Source of the DNA: Mycobacterium celatum
GTDB taxonomy: Bacteria; Actinomycetota; Actinomycetes; Mycobacteriales; Mycobacteriaceae
Direction: 5' to 3'
Assembly: GCF_002101595.1 (NCBI RefSeq)
Contig: NZ_LQOM01000024.1
Coordinates: forward strand, 124,001-188,000
DNA length: 64,000 nt
The position numbers and the translations under genes were made by a program. The notes below the pieces were generated by a model. That model had not been told where the DNA came from. It made no database searches and worked only from the letters and a program-made list of their open reading frames with translations. Numbering within the stretch: the first letter of the stretch is position 1; each line of letters opens with the position of its first letter. Positions 26,911 to 37,438 of this stretch are shown piece by piece.

Positions 26911-26953
26911 CTGCGCGGTCCCGTCGTCTCTCCCCTCCGACGGGACCGCGCAG
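26911..26953. terminator. Strong bidirectional hairpin between the cassette and esxT
   Basis: CTGCGCGGTCCCGTCG (26911-26926) and CGACGGGACCGCGCAG (26938-26953) form a perfect 16-base-pair stem with an 11-base loop. It lies between the convergent membrane protein gene and the esxT stop at 26962. It lacks a long T run, as common for mycobacterial terminators, and could work on both strands. Confidence 0.75.
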
Positions 26954-26961
26954 AGTCTTTG

Positions 26962-27258
26962 CTACCGGGCCCAGATCCCGGCCGCCCGGTGGTCGGCGTC
27001 GGCGACATCGTCGGCGCCGTCGCGGACGGCATTACCCAGCCCGGTCAGGATTTCGTTGAGCGCGGTGGCCGCCTGGTGCCATTTGAGCTGCTCGACGCGG
27101 TAGGCGGCGGCGGCTTCGCGAGTCCACAGCTCCTGCAGCGGCGCTACCTGCGCTCTCAGCTCCTGCAGCGAGGCGTTGAAGCGGGCCGACGTGGCCTGGA
27201 TCTCCTGGCGCACCGAGTATTCGATTTCGGCGAAGTTGTACGACAGCACTGGGTCCAT
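26962..27258 (-). CDS. esxT: ESX-4 substrate EsxT
   Basis: A 98-aa WXG100-family protein. DPVLSYNFAEIEYSVRQEI opens it, and LQELWTREAAAAYRVEQLKW forms the helix-turn, with WTR in place of WXG as in M. tuberculosis EsxT from memory. It should pair with EsxU and be exported by ESX-4. It is the last gene of the minus-strand run eccC4 - Rv3446c-like - esxU - esxT, three bases after the esxU stop. Confidence 0.93.
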   Translation of the reverse strand: MDPVLSYNFAEIEYSVRQEIQATSARFNASLQELRAQVAPLQELWTREAAAAYRVEQLKWHQAATALNEILTGLGNAVRDGADDVADADHRAAGIWAR

Positions 27259-27261
27259 GGG

Positions 27262-27609
27262 TCACAGGCTCCCGCCGGCCGCGGCGATGCGGTGCGCATG
27301 GTCGTCGGCTGCTTCCCGCAATGCAGTCTCGTTGTAGCGAATCGTCTCGGCGATGGCGTGCAGCGCGTGGTGCAGTTTCATCGACTCGGCGTTCCACCGA
27401 TCCACCACTTCTTTGAAGCGGGCGGCCGCAGCCCCACCCCATACCGACGCCGGCACACTGCTCATGCGCCCGATGAACGCCTGCAGCATCGCCCGGATCT
27501 CCTCGTTGCGGGTATCCATGGTCGCCGCAACGGAACGCATCAGGTCCAGATCGGCGCTCAGTGTGTTGGTCACATTGGTAGGACTGTGATGGGCTTCGTT
27601 CGGTTCCAC
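27262..27609 (-). CDS. esxU: ESX-4 substrate EsxU
   Basis: A 115-aa WXG100 protein: [20 protein letters not shown], then [18 protein letters not shown] with the WGG turn, and a long second helix. It forms a presumed heterodimer with EsxT. The GTG at 27609 shares one base with the preceding TAG (TAGTG). About ten more N-terminal residues are present than in the H37Rv protein I remember, so a later start is possible. Confidence 0.92.
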   Translation of the reverse strand: MEPNEAHHSPTNVTNTLSADLDLMRSVAATMDTRNEEIRAMLQAFIGRMSSVPASVWGGAAAARFKEVVDRWNAESMKLHHALHAIAETIRYNETALREAADDHAHRIAAAGGSL

Positions 27610-28787
27610 TACTTCACCTCATGCGCGGACCGCACAGCCATGTCGCACACGTCGCGGATGGCGTCGTCGTCGCCGCGGCGGTTCTGACAGCCGATGGCGA
27701 TCCGGACGGCAGGGTCGAGAACCACGCTCCATCGGATGTCGTGGTCGGCACGCACCTCGCGATAGGTCACCGCCGGGCGTCCGGCGCTGACCCCGGCCGG
27801 GTTGAAGTCGACGAAGACACCGGGCGGCTCCGCGTCGATCGCACGTTTCAACGATTCGGCGGTGACGGCCAGTGTCTCAGGGCCGACCGGCGATTGCGTC
27901 ACATGGACCGCCAGCTGCGGATCCGACGGCGACGTCACCTGAACCCGTGCCGAGCCCGGCCCGGCGATCACCCGCTCCGTTGTCCATTCCGCCGGCACCT
28001 GCACCGCCACCCGGCCTTCGACAAGAAACGTCGTCGGCATATCCCTGGACTCCGACGGAGCGTGATGGCTGAACGCGATAAACCCAAGCGCCACCGCAAT
28101 CAACGGGACCAACACGATGGACCCTCGATAGCGACGCGGGCGACGAACGACGACATCGACAGCTTGTTCGTCGCCCGGAACGGCGGATGCCGCGAGCCGC
28201 TGCAACCCAGCGTCGTCGACCTGTCGCACGGCTAGGCCGGCGGGCAATCGCTCGGCGATCATCGTCGCGACCACGCGCGCCCCGGGCACCGAGCACGGCG
28301 CGTCGATCACCACCGTGGCAGCGCTGTTGCTTGTCATGCCGGCGACGACGCGTGCGACGGCCTCGGCCACCCGCTGCGGTTCCCCACGGCGCGGTTCGGC
28401 CCGCACCACAGCGCCGATGACCACCACCAACCGCTGGGCGATTTCCACGACAACCGTTGGCAGTGGCGAACTCCGGGCCAGCAGCCATGCCCGCGGTCGA
28501 AGTTCGACCTTGTCGGCCAGAACTTGCGCGGCGGCGGCGACTGTCGCGATCCGCGTCTGCGTCCACCATGACGGGTGGACGACGACCGCGCGTTCAGCGC
28601 GCTCGCAGAGCAGCGACTGCAGGACCGTGCGCCACAGCGACTCGACGGCGACCGGGCGCTCGTCGACCAACGCGACGGGGTCGTCGATACCTTCCAGGGC
28701 GGCCGCACCGCTGTCACCAGATACTGTTCTGCCGCAACATAATTGGCGTACCGTACCCGGACCGGACTCGATCATGCATATGCTCAC
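27609..28787 (-). CDS. Type VII secretion-associated membrane protein (Rv3446c-like)
   Basis: A 392-aa protein at the place of H37Rv Rv3446c. The N-terminal about 210 residues look like an ASKHA/actin-fold cytosolic domain ([24 protein letters not shown]). One membrane helix follows ([18 protein letters not shown], about 220-240), then an extracytoplasmic domain of about 150 residues ([15 protein letters not shown]). It is found with ESX loci (TIGR03931-type) and its exact role is unknown. The GTG start overlaps the eccC4 stop as GTGA, indicating coupling. Confidence 0.88.
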   Translation of the reverse strand: MSICMIESGPGTVRQLCCGRTVSGDSGAAALEGIDDPVALVDERPVAVESLWRTVLQSLLCERAERAVVVHPSWWTQTRIATVAAAAQVLADKVELRPRAWLLARSSPLPTVVVEIAQRLVVVIGAVVRAEPRRGEPQRVAEAVARVVAGMTSNSAATVVIDAPCSVPGARVVATMIAERLPAGLAVRQVDDAGLQRLAASAVPGDEQAVDVVVRRPRRYRGSIVLVPLIAVALGFIAFSHHAPSESRDMPTTFLVEGRVAVQVPAEWTTERVIAGPGSARVQVTSPSDPQLAVHVTQSPVGPETLAVTAESLKRAIDAEPPGVFVDFNPAGVSAGRPAVTYREVRADHDIRWSVVLDPAVRIAIGCQNRRGDDDAIRDVCDMAVRSAHEVK

Positions 28788-31700
28788 GGCGGCGGGCTCC
28801 AGGCGACCTGCACCACTTGGTTACCGTCACCGCGAGTGATCAGGGTGCCGCGACCCGGCGGCAACGAACAGGGCCGGACCGACCCGATCAGCGGCCCCTC
28901 GTCCGGGCTTGCGCTCATCATCAGCCCCACGCAGCCGGAGTCGCGCAACTCGGCGAGCAGCGGGTCGAACAGCGCACGGGCGGCGCCGCCGCTTCGCCGG
29001 GCCACTACCAGGTGCAGGCCGAGATCCCTGGCGTGCGGCAGGTATTCGAGAATCGGTGTCAGCGGATTGGCAGCGCCGGCGGTGACCAGGTCGTAGTCGT
29101 CGACCACGACGTAGATGTCCGGTCCTGACCACCAGGATCTGTTGCGCAGCTGGGTCTGCGTGACGTGTGGTGACGGCATCCGGCTGTGCAGCACGCCGAG
29201 CAATCCCGGCAGCAGTTCGCCGAATGCTGCCGCCGACATCGCGTAGCCGCCGAGATGAGCGGACTCGACGACACCGAGCAGCGTGCGCCGGAAATCGACG
29301 ATGAACAACTGCGCCTGCGACGGCACCGCTGTCCGCACGATTTCACGGCAGAGGGTCCGCAAGGTGGCGGTCTTCCCGCATTCGATGTCGCCGAAGATCA
29401 GCAGGTGGGTGTCCCTGTCGAAATCGACGGTGACCGGCGCGAGTTGGCGTTCTTCTAGCCCCAGCACGATCTGGTTGCCCAGCTCGTGGTCTGCCAGCTC
29501 GACCCGGGTGGGCAGCAGCGGGATCGCGGGTGCGCTCGTTGCACCGCGACGGCCTATCTCCGCCCTGGGCAGCGCGATCACCATGTGCTGTCCGTCGCGG
29601 GACAGACCTCGACCCGGCCAACCCTCGGGAACCTGCCATGCACGACGGCGGTCCAGTTCCGAATCGGCCGGATCGCCCAGCCGCAACTCGATGCGGGTGC
29701 CGATCTGGTCCTTGAGCGCCGGCCGCAGCTCGGCCCACCGAGAAGCCGACACTACCACATGGATGCCGAACGAAAGCCCTTGGGCGGCAAGGGCGGTGAC
29801 CTGTCCTTGGTGGTCGCTGGGCAGGCCGGCCCAGCCGTCGACCACCAGGAACACATCGTCACCGAAGCGGTCGTGATGCCGCGCCCCGAACTGGCGAAAG
29901 CCGCCCTCCCGCGACGTCAGGAGCGACTCGAGCTCGGCGATCGTGCGGCCGACCAGATCGGGCTCGGCTCTGCCGGCCACCGAGCCGACGTGCGGCAAGC
30001 GCCGCAGCGAGGTCAGCGTGCCACCGCCGAAGTCCAGGCAGTAAAACTGCACCTGGCGTGGATCATGGGTGGCCGCCAGCGCGGTCACCAGCGTGCGCAG
30101 GGCGGTCGACTTGCCCGACCGTGGTGCCCCGATCACCGCGACATTGCCGGCCGATCCCGCCAACTCGACGGTCAGCGGTGTGCGACGCTGTTCGAACGGG
30201 CGGTCGACGATGCCGATGGGGACGGTCAATATACCGCTGGAGAAGTCGCGCAGCACGGCGTCGAGCGCCGGAGCCGCATCAAGCGGGGGCAGCCACACCT
30301 CATGAGCTCGCGGGCCGAGCCCGGACATCCGGTCCACGACCGTCTGCAAGACGGTGCGCCGGTTGGCCGGGCTGATCTCGTTGGCCGACTGGGTGACCCG
30401 GCCCACCGGCGTCGCGGTGAACCGCCGAACCGGTGCCTTCCCGTGGCTCGATGCGACTCTTCCCGCCGCGGGCCGGGCGGTGAGCATGCACGGCCCGGAG
30501 ACGTATGCGCTATGGAAACGAATCGGCTCACCGGTGGCGGCGCGGAGGTATCCCGCTCCCGGGGTATTGGGCAGCTCGTAGGCGTCGGAGGTTCCCAACA
30601 CGATGCGCGACTCGTTGGCGGACAGTGTTTTCAGACATATCCGGTAGGACAGATGGGACTCCAGCCCACGCAGCCTGCCCTCGTCCAGGCGCTGGCTGGC
30701 CAGCAGCAGATGCATCCCCAGTGACCGGCCGAGCCGGCCGATCGCGACGAACACCTCGGCGAAATCCGGGTGCTGGCTGAGCAGCTCGGAGAACTCGTCG
30801 ACGATGATGAACAGCGTGGGCAACGGGGTGCCCGCGTGCCGCGCACTCTGGTATGCCGTGATGTTGTCGAGATTGCCAGCCGCCCTGAGCAATTCCTGAC
30901 GGCGGTTCATCTCACCGGTCAGCGCCTCGCGCATCCGGGCGACCAGTGCTGCTTCATCGGACAGGTTGGTGATGACGGCCGCGACGTGCGGGCTCTTTTC
31001 CAGACCGAGAAAGGTTGCGCCGCCTTTGAAGTCCACCAGGACCAAGTTGAGCACTTCGGGTGAGTGGCTGACCATCATGCCCAGGGCAATGGTGCGCAGC
31101 AGCTCGGATTTTCCCGACCCGGTGGCTCCCACGCACAGCCCGTGCGGGCCCATGCCGTTTTCGGCGGCCTCCTTGATGTCGAGTTCCAGCGGGGTGCCGG
31201 CGGTAGTCGTGCCGATCGGGACCCGTAGCTGATCACGCCGAGACCGGCTGCTCCACCACACCGACGGCGCAAACGCGGGCAGGTCGTCGATGCCCAGCAG
31301 CTGCTGCCACGGCCGGGTGTCGCCGGCCGCGGCGTCGGGTTCCTCGGTGTGGTAGGCGGCCATCCGCTGCGCGCACGCGAGGGCGGCGGCGTGATCCATT
31401 CGGTCCGGCCGCGCGATCAGGTCATCGCCGATAGTCACCTGTTGCGCGCCAACCCGAAGCCGTGTACCCGCCGAGATGTCGCAACCGCCGCCTGCCTGCA
31501 GGACGGCCAGCCCGATAACCCCACCGCCGTCGACGACGGCCACCACGTGTGGCGGCACCGGATGATCGAGCCACAGCCCGGCAACTGCTTCCTCGGCTGC
31601 ATGCAGCGTCGGATACACCATCCGGGCCGGGCCGACGTCGTCGGCGGCTTTCGGATGTTGGTGGTGCGGCAGCCATTTCAGCCAGTCCCAATGAGCTCGT

Positions 31701-32473
31701 TCGCGATCGTCGATCGCGCCGACGAGCGACAACCGGGCTGGGCTGTGCATGACCGCGAGTTGGCAGATCATCGCGCGCAGCAGTCCCCGCGCGCACGTCC
31801 CGTCGCCGGCGACCGTCACCACGCCCACCTCGCGCAGGTCGAGCGTGACAGGCACGTCCCGGATTGTCTGGTGCGCCTGCAGGAAGCGGCGCAACGCGGT
31901 CACGGTGACCGGATCCGAGCGGCTGGCCGTAGGCAGCTGGGGAGGCACCAGGCGAGTGGCGAGTTCCCGGTCGCCGATTCCGATGCGCACACAACAGAAG
32001 TCGGGGTCGGTCGGTCGCCGCTCCCACATCCGGCTGCCGCCGAGAAGCGTCCACAGCGCTTCAGGCTCCGGATGGCACCAGTTCAACGCCGCACGTTGTG
32101 CGGCAGCGGCTTTCACCACAGTGCCACGCAGGCCGGCGAGATAGTCGAGATAGTCCGTGCGGTCGCCATCGAGGTCGGCGCGCCACCGGTCGCGGCCGGC
32201 GATCGCGGCCGCCACCGCCGAGATCAGCATCATCAGCGGAAACGCCACGAACACCGGGCTGCGCGCGATACCGGACCGGAAGTAGAAGGCCACCGCCATC
32301 ATCGCGAGAGTGGCGCCCGCCATCGCGACCGGCAACAGCCGGCTCACCAAGCCGGCCTGCCCTGCCCGCGCAAGCTGCGGCGGAGCGGCGACCGCGATGT
32401 CGGCGGTGTCGAACACCGGCGGTGGCCGCCGTGGCGCCGGCCTGAACCCCGTGGTTGCGGAACCGCTGTCCAT
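28784..32473 (-). CDS. eccC4: ESX-4 FtsK/SpoIIIE-type ATPase EccC4
   Basis: A 1229-aa motor protein. Two membrane helices lie at about residues 46-92. Three ATPase domains follow, with P-loops GATGSGKS (449-456), GAPRSGKS (782-789) and GDIECGKT (1028-1035). Domain 1 has a full Walker B ([13 protein letters not shown]); domain 2 has [11 protein letters not shown] and domain 3 has [11 protein letters not shown]. It recognises substrates and powers ESX-4 export. The frame is open to 32794, but ATG 32473 follows an excellent GGGGGAGG site and fits the family length. Confidence 0.96.
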   Translation of the reverse strand: MDSGSATTGFRPAPRRPPPVFDTADIAVAAPPQLARAGQAGLVSRLLPVAMAGATLAMMAVAFYFRSGIARSPVFVAFPLMMLISAVAAAIAGRDRWRADLDGDRTDYLDYLAGLRGTVVKAAAAQRAALNWCHPEPEALWTLLGGSRMWERRPTDPDFCCVRIGIGDRELATRLVPPQLPTASRSDPVTVTALRRFLQAHQTIRDVPVTLDLREVGVVTVAGDGTCARGLLRAMICQLAVMHSPARLSLVGAIDDRERAHWDWLKWLPHHQHPKAADDVGPARMVYPTLHAAEEAVAGLWLDHPVPPHVVAVVDGGGVIGLAVLQAGGGCDISAGTRLRVGAQQVTIGDDLIARPDRMDHAAALACAQRMAAYHTEEPDAAAGDTRPWQQLLGIDDLPAFAPSVWWSSRSRRDQLRVPIGTTTAGTPLELDIKEAAENGMGPHGLCVGATGSGKSELLRTIALGMMVSHSPEVLNLVLVDFKGGATFLGLEKSPHVAAVITNLSDEAALVARMREALTGEMNRRQELLRAAGNLDNITAYQSARHAGTPLPTLFIIVDEFSELLSQHPDFAEVFVAIGRLGRSLGMHLLLASQRLDEGRLRGLESHLSYRICLKTLSANESRIVLGTSDAYELPNTPGAGYLRAATGEPIRFHSAYVSGPCMLTARPAAGRVASSHGKAPVRRFTATPVGRVTQSANEISPANRRTVLQTVVDRMSGLGPRAHEVWLPPLDAAPALDAVLRDFSSGILTVPIGIVDRPFEQRRTPLTVELAGSAGNVAVIGAPRSGKSTALRTLVTALAATHDPRQVQFYCLDFGGGTLTSLRRLPHVGSVAGRAEPDLVGRTIAELESLLTSREGGFRQFGARHHDRFGDDVFLVVDGWAGLPSDHQGQVTALAAQGLSFGIHVVVSASRWAELRPALKDQIGTRIELRLGDPADSELDRRRAWQVPEGWPGRGLSRDGQHMVIALPRAEIGRRGATSAPAIPLLPTRVELADHELGNQIVLGLEERQLAPVTVDFDRDTHLLIFGDIECGKTATLRTLCREIVRTAVPSQAQLFIVDFRRTLLGVVESAHLGGYAMSAAAFGELLPGLLGVLHSRMPSPHVTQTQLRNRSWWSGPDIYVVVDDYDLVTAGAANPLTPILEYLPHARDLGLHLVVARRSGGAARALFDPLLAELRDSGCVGLMMSASPDEGPLIGSVRPCSLPPGRGTLITRGDGNQVVQVAWSPPP

Positions 32474-32571
32474 GCCGGCCTCCCCCGCCGATCGATTGCA
32501 CGCTAAGCACCACCGTGATCGCGCGCAAGTCAGCTGTGGATTGGCGTCTGCGCGCCACCGTCGGCCGCGGT

Positions 32572-32577
32572 TAGCGT
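32572..32577 (+). promoter_or_regulatory. -10 box, leaderless start for eccD4
   Basis: TAGCGT fits TANNNT and ends seven bases before GTG 32585. It overlaps another in-frame GTG (32576), which makes 32585 the better start. Confidence 0.55.
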
Positions 32578-32584
32578 GCCCACC

Positions 32585-33928
32585 GTGCGGGAAGCAGATC
32601 TGCGACGAGTGTCGGTTCACGCCGACGAGATCCGGCTCGACCTGGCGCTGCCGGCGGCCGTGCCGATCGCAACGCTGATCCCGCCGATCGCCGACATCCT
32701 GGCCGCCGAGCACGGCCACCCTGGCGGGCCGACGCGCTACCAGCTGTCGTGTCCGGGCCAAACCGCGCTTGACGGGTCGACGACGTTGGCGCAACGGGGA
32801 ATTCGCGACGGCGCGGTGTTGATTCTCACCCGCTCGTCGACCGACATTCCGCCACCGCAGTTCGACGACACGGCCGAAGCCGTGTCCAGTTCACTCGCCA
32901 CGGCCGCGCGTCCCTGGACCAGGCACGCGGCCCGGGTTACCGGCGCGCTCGCAGCGCTCTGGCTGGCGAGCGTCGGCGCAGTGCTCTTGACGCGACAAGC
33001 GGTGTGCGACAGCGATGCCCGGCCGGTGGGCACCTCGATTGCAGCTGTCGCCGGTTGCATCGCGTTGACCGGGGCCACGGTCGCGCACCGCGGATTCCGT
33101 GACGGCACCACCGCGCAGTCGCTGGGATTGCTGGCGATCGGATTCGCCGCCGTCGCCGGCCTACTGGCAGTTCCCGGTGGCCCGGCCGCCCCCAACGCGT
33201 TGCTTGCGGCGACGGCCGCTGCCGTCACCGCAGTCCTCGTTCCGCGGCTAACGCGCTGCGACACACCGTTATTCACCGCAGTGGCCGGTTTCGCGCTCGC
33301 TTCGGCGGCCGCCGCGCTGGCGGCCACCTTGATAACCGTGCCGGTAGCGGCGATCGGCGCGATGTACGTCGTGGTGTCGCTGGCCCTGATCGCGGCTTCA
33401 CCGCCGATCTCAATCCTGTTGGCCGGGTTGTCACCACGGCTGACCGACGATGAGTCCGCAGACACCTTGCCCGCCAAAGCGATCCGAGCCAATGCCTGGC
33501 TGACCGCTCTGATCGGCGCATTCTCCACCACGGCAGCATGCGGTGCCGTCGCGGTCGCGATGTGCCCGGCCGGAGGCCACCGCGTCGTCGGCGTCGCGTT
33601 CGCCACCCTGACCGGTGCGGTGTTGCTGGCGCAAGCACGCTCACACCGTGACATGCCGAAGTCCGTGATGCTCGTCGCCAACGGCACCGCCACCTTGAGC
33701 GCGGCTTTGGTAGCGGCGGTCGTCGCCTTCCGGCCGCCCATCGCGTGGCTCGGAGCGACGACGGCGATGCTCACCACCGCCGCTTTCGTCGTTCCCGTCG
33801 TGCAACTCTCCCCCGTCGCACATCGGGGTCTCGGGCTGCTGGAGCGTCTCGCGCTGGCGGCCCTGGTCCCGCTGGCGTGCTGGATCTGCGGGCTCTACGG
33901 CACCGCCCGCGGCCTCAACCTGCCATGA
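32585..33928 (+). CDS. eccD4: ESX-4 membrane channel component EccD4
   Basis: A 447-aa protein with an N-terminal ubiquitin-like (YukD) domain of about 85 residues ([29 protein letters not shown]) and about eleven membrane helices after residue 115. EccD dimers form the membrane pore of type VII systems. It faces away from eccC4, with 111 bases between them, and its stop overlaps the mycP4 start as ATGA. Confidence 0.94.
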   Translation: MREADLRRVSVHADEIRLDLALPAAVPIATLIPPIADILAAEHGHPGGPTRYQLSCPGQTALDGSTTLAQRGIRDGAVLILTRSSTDIPPPQFDDTAEAVSSSLATAARPWTRHAARVTGALAALWLASVGAVLLTRQAVCDSDARPVGTSIAAVAGCIALTGATVAHRGFRDGTTAQSLGLLAIGFAAVAGLLAVPGGPAAPNALLAATAAAVTAVLVPRLTRCDTPLFTAVAGFALASAAAALAATLITVPVAAIGAMYVVVSLALIAASPPISILLAGLSPRLTDDESADTLPAKAIRANAWLTALIGAFSTTAACGAVAVAMCPAGGHRVVGVAFATLTGAVLLAQARSHRDMPKSVMLVANGTATLSAALVAAVVAFRPPIAWLGATTAMLTTAAFVVPVVQLSPVAHRGLGLLERLALAALVPLACWICGLYGTARGLNLP

Positions 33929-35274
33929 CCAGGCGGGTGTCGCGCGCAGCAAGCTGCATCGCGGCCGTCGCGCTCGCGGCACTGCCGCAGTGTGCCGCGC
34001 CGCTCGCGCACGCGGTGGCGCCGCCACCGATCGACCGCAGCCGGCTGCCGGAGCCCGCACCGCCAGCCCCGCCGACGCCCACCGTGCAGCGCGAGGTGTG
34101 TTCGGTCCCGGCAACTCACGACGCCAAGCCGGCCCAGCTCGCCGGCCTCGACCTTCAGCAGGTGTGGCGGCTGAGCCGCGGCTCGGGTCAACGGGTCGCG
34201 GTCATCGACACCGGTGTCGCGCCGCACCCACGACTGCCCGAGACGGTGGCCGGCGGCGACTATGTGTTCACCGGCGACGGCACGCAGGACTGCGACGGCC
34301 ACGGCACCGCGGTTGCCGGAATCATCGCTGCCGCAGCCGATCCCGAACAGGACAGTTTCAGCGGTGTGGCGCCCGATGTCACGTTGATCAGCATCCGGCA
34401 GTCCAGCACCAAATTCGGCGCAGTCGCCGACCCGTCGAACACCGGATTCGGTGACGTCGACACGTTGGCGAAAGCCGTCCGGACCGCAGCCGATCTCGGC
34501 GCTTCGGTGATCAACATCTCGTCGGTCGCGTGTGTCCCGGTGGATTCCCGGCTCGACGACCGCGCGTTGGGCGCGGCGCTGGCCTACGCCGTCGACACCA
34601 AGAACGCCGTGGTGGTCGCGGCCGCCGGCAACACCGGCAGCCCGGCCCAGTGCCCAGCACAGCAACCCGAAACAACCTGGGACACTGCCACAGTCGCGGT
34701 CAGCCCGGCCTGGTACGACGACTACGTGTTGACGGTGGGATCGGTCAACGCACGCGGTGAGCCGTCGTCGTTCACCCTCGCCGGGCCATGGGTCGACGTG
34801 GCCGCACCCGGCGAGGCGGTGATGTCTCTGAGCCTGACCGGTGACGGGACAATGAATTCACTTGGCGAAGAGCATGATTCGACCCTGACGGGAACGAGCT
34901 ACGCCGCGCCGGTCGTCAGCGGACTGGCCGCGCTGATTCGGTCCCGGTTCCCCGCCCTGACCGCCCGGCAAGTGATGCAGCGCATCGAGGCCACCGCGCA
35001 CCATCCGCCGCGCGAACGGGATCCGTTGGTGGGCAACGGCGTCGTCGACATCGTTGCCGCCGTCAGCTCCGGCGCCCCGGCCGACCGGCCTCCTCGTCCG
35101 CATAACCGGCCGCTGCCGGTTTCGGCGCCGACGCCGCCGGCGGCTGCGGACCGCGGCCCCCGCCACACCGCGTTCACCGGCGCGTCGATCTGCCTGGCGG
35201 TCCTCGGGGCGGCGATACTTGCCGGCGCTGTGACGGCCCGGCTACGGCGCACCGACGGCGTCCCGGACGACTAA
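33925..35274 (+). CDS. mycP4: Mycosin MycP4, ESX-4 subtilisin-like protease
   Basis: A 449-aa membrane-bound mycosin. It has a signal sequence (about 8-30), a Pro-rich stretch, the catalytic triad Asp95 (VAVIDTGV), His126 (CDGHGTAVAG) and Ser325 (GTSYAAP), and one C-terminal membrane helix (ICLAVLGAAILAGAVTA). Mycosins stabilise the ESX membrane complex and can cleave substrates. The frame is open from 33745, but ATG 33925 overlaps the eccD4 stop and begins the signal peptide. It converges with eccB4, overlapping by 33 bases. Confidence 0.96.
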   Translation: MTRRVSRAASCIAAVALAALPQCAAPLAHAVAPPPIDRSRLPEPAPPAPPTPTVQREVCSVPATHDAKPAQLAGLDLQQVWRLSRGSGQRVAVIDTGVAPHPRLPETVAGGDYVFTGDGTQDCDGHGTAVAGIIAAAADPEQDSFSGVAPDVTLISIRQSSTKFGAVADPSNTGFGDVDTLAKAVRTAADLGASVINISSVACVPVDSRLDDRALGAALAYAVDTKNAVVVAAAGNTGSPAQCPAQQPETTWDTATVAVSPAWYDDYVLTVGSVNARGEPSSFTLAGPWVDVAAPGEAVMSLSLTGDGTMNSLGEEHDSTLTGTSYAAPVVSGLAALIRSRFPALTARQVMQRIEATAHHPPRERDPLVGNGVVDIVAAVSSGAPADRPPRPHNRPLPVSAPTPPAAADRGPRHTAFTGASICLAVLGAAILAGAVTARLRRTDGVPDD

Positions 35275-36597
35275 CGCGTTTGCCCTGCTCAGTTCGGGTC
35301 CTGCCGGCAGCGGCGCCAACACTGGCCAGGGCGCCGGAATCGCGGTCTGCGGCAGACCCAGGGCACGCGCCGCGTCGTCGTCGGGGACGGCGAAGCGCAC
35401 CCCGGTATCGGTGACCAGAAATCGGGTGCCGGCCTCAGGGTGGTCCCCGGACAGGCCGGTGGCGCGGACGTACGCGCTGCGACCGGGCGGGACGAAGACG
35501 GCGTCGACGGCGGGCCCGGTTCCGTCACCCTGCGACAGCGCCACCGGCAGTTGGCCGGCCGGAATGGGCGGTGTGCCGGCCACAATCGATACGGCGGCGC
35601 CATCGGCTGTGACTGTCCACGTCGCGCACAGCGGCGCATGGCCGGCATCCGGCGGCGCCGAAGCCCGCTCGGGAAATGTGGAGACCGGCAGATCGGTCAC
35701 CGCCGGAGCCACGCGGATGACGTCGGGGGCCACCGAGATGATGTTGCGGGTCCCATGTGCGTTGCTGAGCCGCAGCAGATCTGCGGCAACCTGCCCGACG
35801 CGCTGAACGCCACCCGCGAGCACGACGTAATGGTCGTCGCCGTCGGCGCGCGCCATCCGCAGCACGCTGCCGATTGGAAATCCCGGCACCCTGCCCGTCC
35901 CGCCGGCCCCGGGAATGCGCGGCACGCTGATCCGCGGCACCTCCGGAACGGCATTCACTAGGACACGCGAAACCCTACGCGGCACAACGTTTTCCAGCCG
36001 CAGCGCGCGGACCACTGCAGGCTCGGTCAGGTCGACCAGCGCTCGAAGCCCGTCGTAGAGCAGGTAAGCCGACCCTCCGGAATCCGCGGCAACCAGTACG
36101 GTCTGGGCCACGGGCAGATGTTGCGGCGCATCTCCGGAGCCGACGACGACCGTCGTGCCGGCGTCGCTGTCACAGACCGTCCACCGCGTGCCGTCGGCGC
36201 CCAGTGGCTCGGCCAGTTGTTGGGGAGCACCGGGGATTCCCATCATCGGACCGCGTTTGGCGTGGGTCAGCTCGGCTTCGGCCACCGGCTGCGGGTTGCT
36301 GTTCGACGCCGTGATCAGCCGCGCCGACGCCAGATTCAGCACCGGATGCAGGGTGTCTCCGACCCGGACGTAGAGCGCTCCGGACAGCCGGGCCATCACG
36401 ATCGGCGCGTTTCCCAGCGCCCCCTGCGGCCGCAGCAGGGCAAGCACGGCACAGCCGGCAACCACGATTGTCGCCACCAGGGCACCGGCCGCCAGTGCCC
36501 GCGTCGGCTGGACGCGAGTACCCCGGTCCAGCAGCGCGCACTCGATGCGGCGCAGCAGAAATCGATACCCGCTGAGCTGCAGCTGGGTCGTTGCCAT
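35242..36597 (-). CDS. eccB4: ESX-4 membrane complex component EccB4
   Basis: A 451-aa EccB protein: a short cytosolic start (QLQLSGYRFLLRRIECALL), one membrane helix (ALVATIVVAGCAVLALL, about 38-55) and a large periplasmic domain with the repeated EccB core (VGDTLHPVLNLASARLI; VPGFPIGSVLRM). EccB anchors the secretion machine in the periplasm and may bind nucleotides. A GGGGGA ribosome binding site precedes ATG 36597. No eccE4 is seen in the locus. Confidence 0.95.
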   Translation of the reverse strand: MATTQLQLSGYRFLLRRIECALLDRGTRVQPTRALAAGALVATIVVAGCAVLALLRPQGALGNAPIVMARLSGALYVRVGDTLHPVLNLASARLITASNSNPQPVAEAELTHAKRGPMMGIPGAPQQLAEPLGADGTRWTVCDSDAGTTVVVGSGDAPQHLPVAQTVLVAADSGGSAYLLYDGLRALVDLTEPAVVRALRLENVVPRRVSRVLVNAVPEVPRISVPRIPGAGGTGRVPGFPIGSVLRMARADGDDHYVVLAGGVQRVGQVAADLLRLSNAHGTRNIISVAPDVIRVAPAVTDLPVSTFPERASAPPDAGHAPLCATWTVTADGAAVSIVAGTPPIPAGQLPVALSQGDGTGPAVDAVFVPPGRSAYVRATGLSGDHPEAGTRFLVTDTGVRFAVPDDDAARALGLPQTAIPAPWPVLAPLPAGPELSRANALVVRDAVGAP

Positions 36598-36688
36598 CGT
36601 TCCCCCGGAATCGGCCTCACGATAAGCCGGTGACCGGGCCTGGTGTGCCCGTCAATCCACAGGAAATGAGGATTTCGCAGGTTACCGG

Positions 36689-36694
36689 TAATAT
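36689..36694 (+). promoter_or_regulatory. -10 box, leaderless start for the first cutinase
   Basis: TAATAT ends six bases before GTG 36701. The same TAATAT with identical spacing occurs before the second cutinase. Confidence 0.65.
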
Positions 36695-36700
36695 CTCCTC

Positions 36701-37420
36701 GTGCTTTACCACCACACCCGTCGCTGGAACCGCCTGGGCGCCGCGGTACTGGCCGCCGGCGCCATCTTGGTCGCCCCCAGCGCACTCCCGGCCGGCGTCC
36801 CGTCAGCTTCCGCGGTCGACTGCCCGGACGTCGAGGTGATCTTTGCCCGCGGGACCAGCGAAAAGCCCGGTGTCGGACGTGTCGGTCAGGCCCTGGTCGA
36901 CTCGCTGCGCGAGCAGACCGGCCTGAACATCGACGCGTATGGGGTGAACTACCCCGCGGGCAAGCTCCAGTTGGGCGGCGGCGACGGCGCCAACGACACC
37001 ATCAAGCGGGTCAAAGACGTCGTGCAAGCCTGCCCGAACACCAAGATCGTGTTGGGCGGATACTCCCAGGGCGCATCGGTGATGGACATCGTGGCGGGTG
37101 TGCCGGTGGGAGGCCTGTCCTTCGGCAGTCCGCTGCCCGCCCAGTACGCCGACAACATCACCGCACTGGCCACCTTCGGCAACATCGCCGACCGGTCGGG
37201 CAGCCCGATTTCCGCCCAGAGCGCGCTGCTGGGTTCCAAGGCCATCGACCTGTGCAACCCCGGCGACCCGATCTGCCACGCCGGCCCCGGTAACGAGTGG
37301 AGCGACCACACCGACGGCTACGTGCCTACCTACACCACCCAGGCAGCGACGTTCATCGCGGCCAGGCTGTTGGCGGCTCAAACACAGGCGCCGCCGCAAC
37401 CCGACGTACACATCAATTAG
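36701..37420 (+). CDS. Secreted cutinase-family esterase (Cut3-like)
   Basis: A 239-aa exported serine esterase. A signal peptide (about 12-38) precedes [21 protein letters not shown], the conserved cutinase opening. The nucleophile is Ser122 in GGYSQGA; Asp and His lie in PGDPICHAG and SDHTDGY. Cys41, Cys111, and the [11 protein letters not shown] pair fit the family disulfides. Cutinase-like proteins of mycobacteria hydrolyse lipids and esters. It occupies the place of Rv3451 next to eccB4, in tandem with a second cutinase. Confidence 0.92.
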   Translation: MLYHHTRRWNRLGAAVLAAGAILVAPSALPAGVPSASAVDCPDVEVIFARGTSEKPGVGRVGQALVDSLREQTGLNIDAYGVNYPAGKLQLGGGDGANDTIKRVKDVVQACPNTKIVLGGYSQGASVMDIVAGVPVGGLSFGSPLPAQYADNITALATFGNIADRSGSPISAQSALLGSKAIDLCNPGDPICHAGPGNEWSDHTDGYVPTYTTQAATFIAARLLAAQTQAPPQPDVHIN

Positions 37421-37426
37421 ACCGGC

Positions 37427-37432
37427 TAATAT
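37427..37432 (+). promoter_or_regulatory. -10 box, leaderless start for the second cutinase
   Basis: TAATAT ends six bases before ATG 37439, in the 18-base gap after the first cutinase. The two genes can therefore be transcribed separately. Confidence 0.65.
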
Positions 37433-37438
37433 CAGGCT

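Noticed and set aside
32474..32794. N-terminal extension of eccC4
   Set aside because: The extra 107 codons overlap eccD4 on the other strand, have Arg-rich shadow composition, and ATG 32473 has an excellent ribosome binding site.
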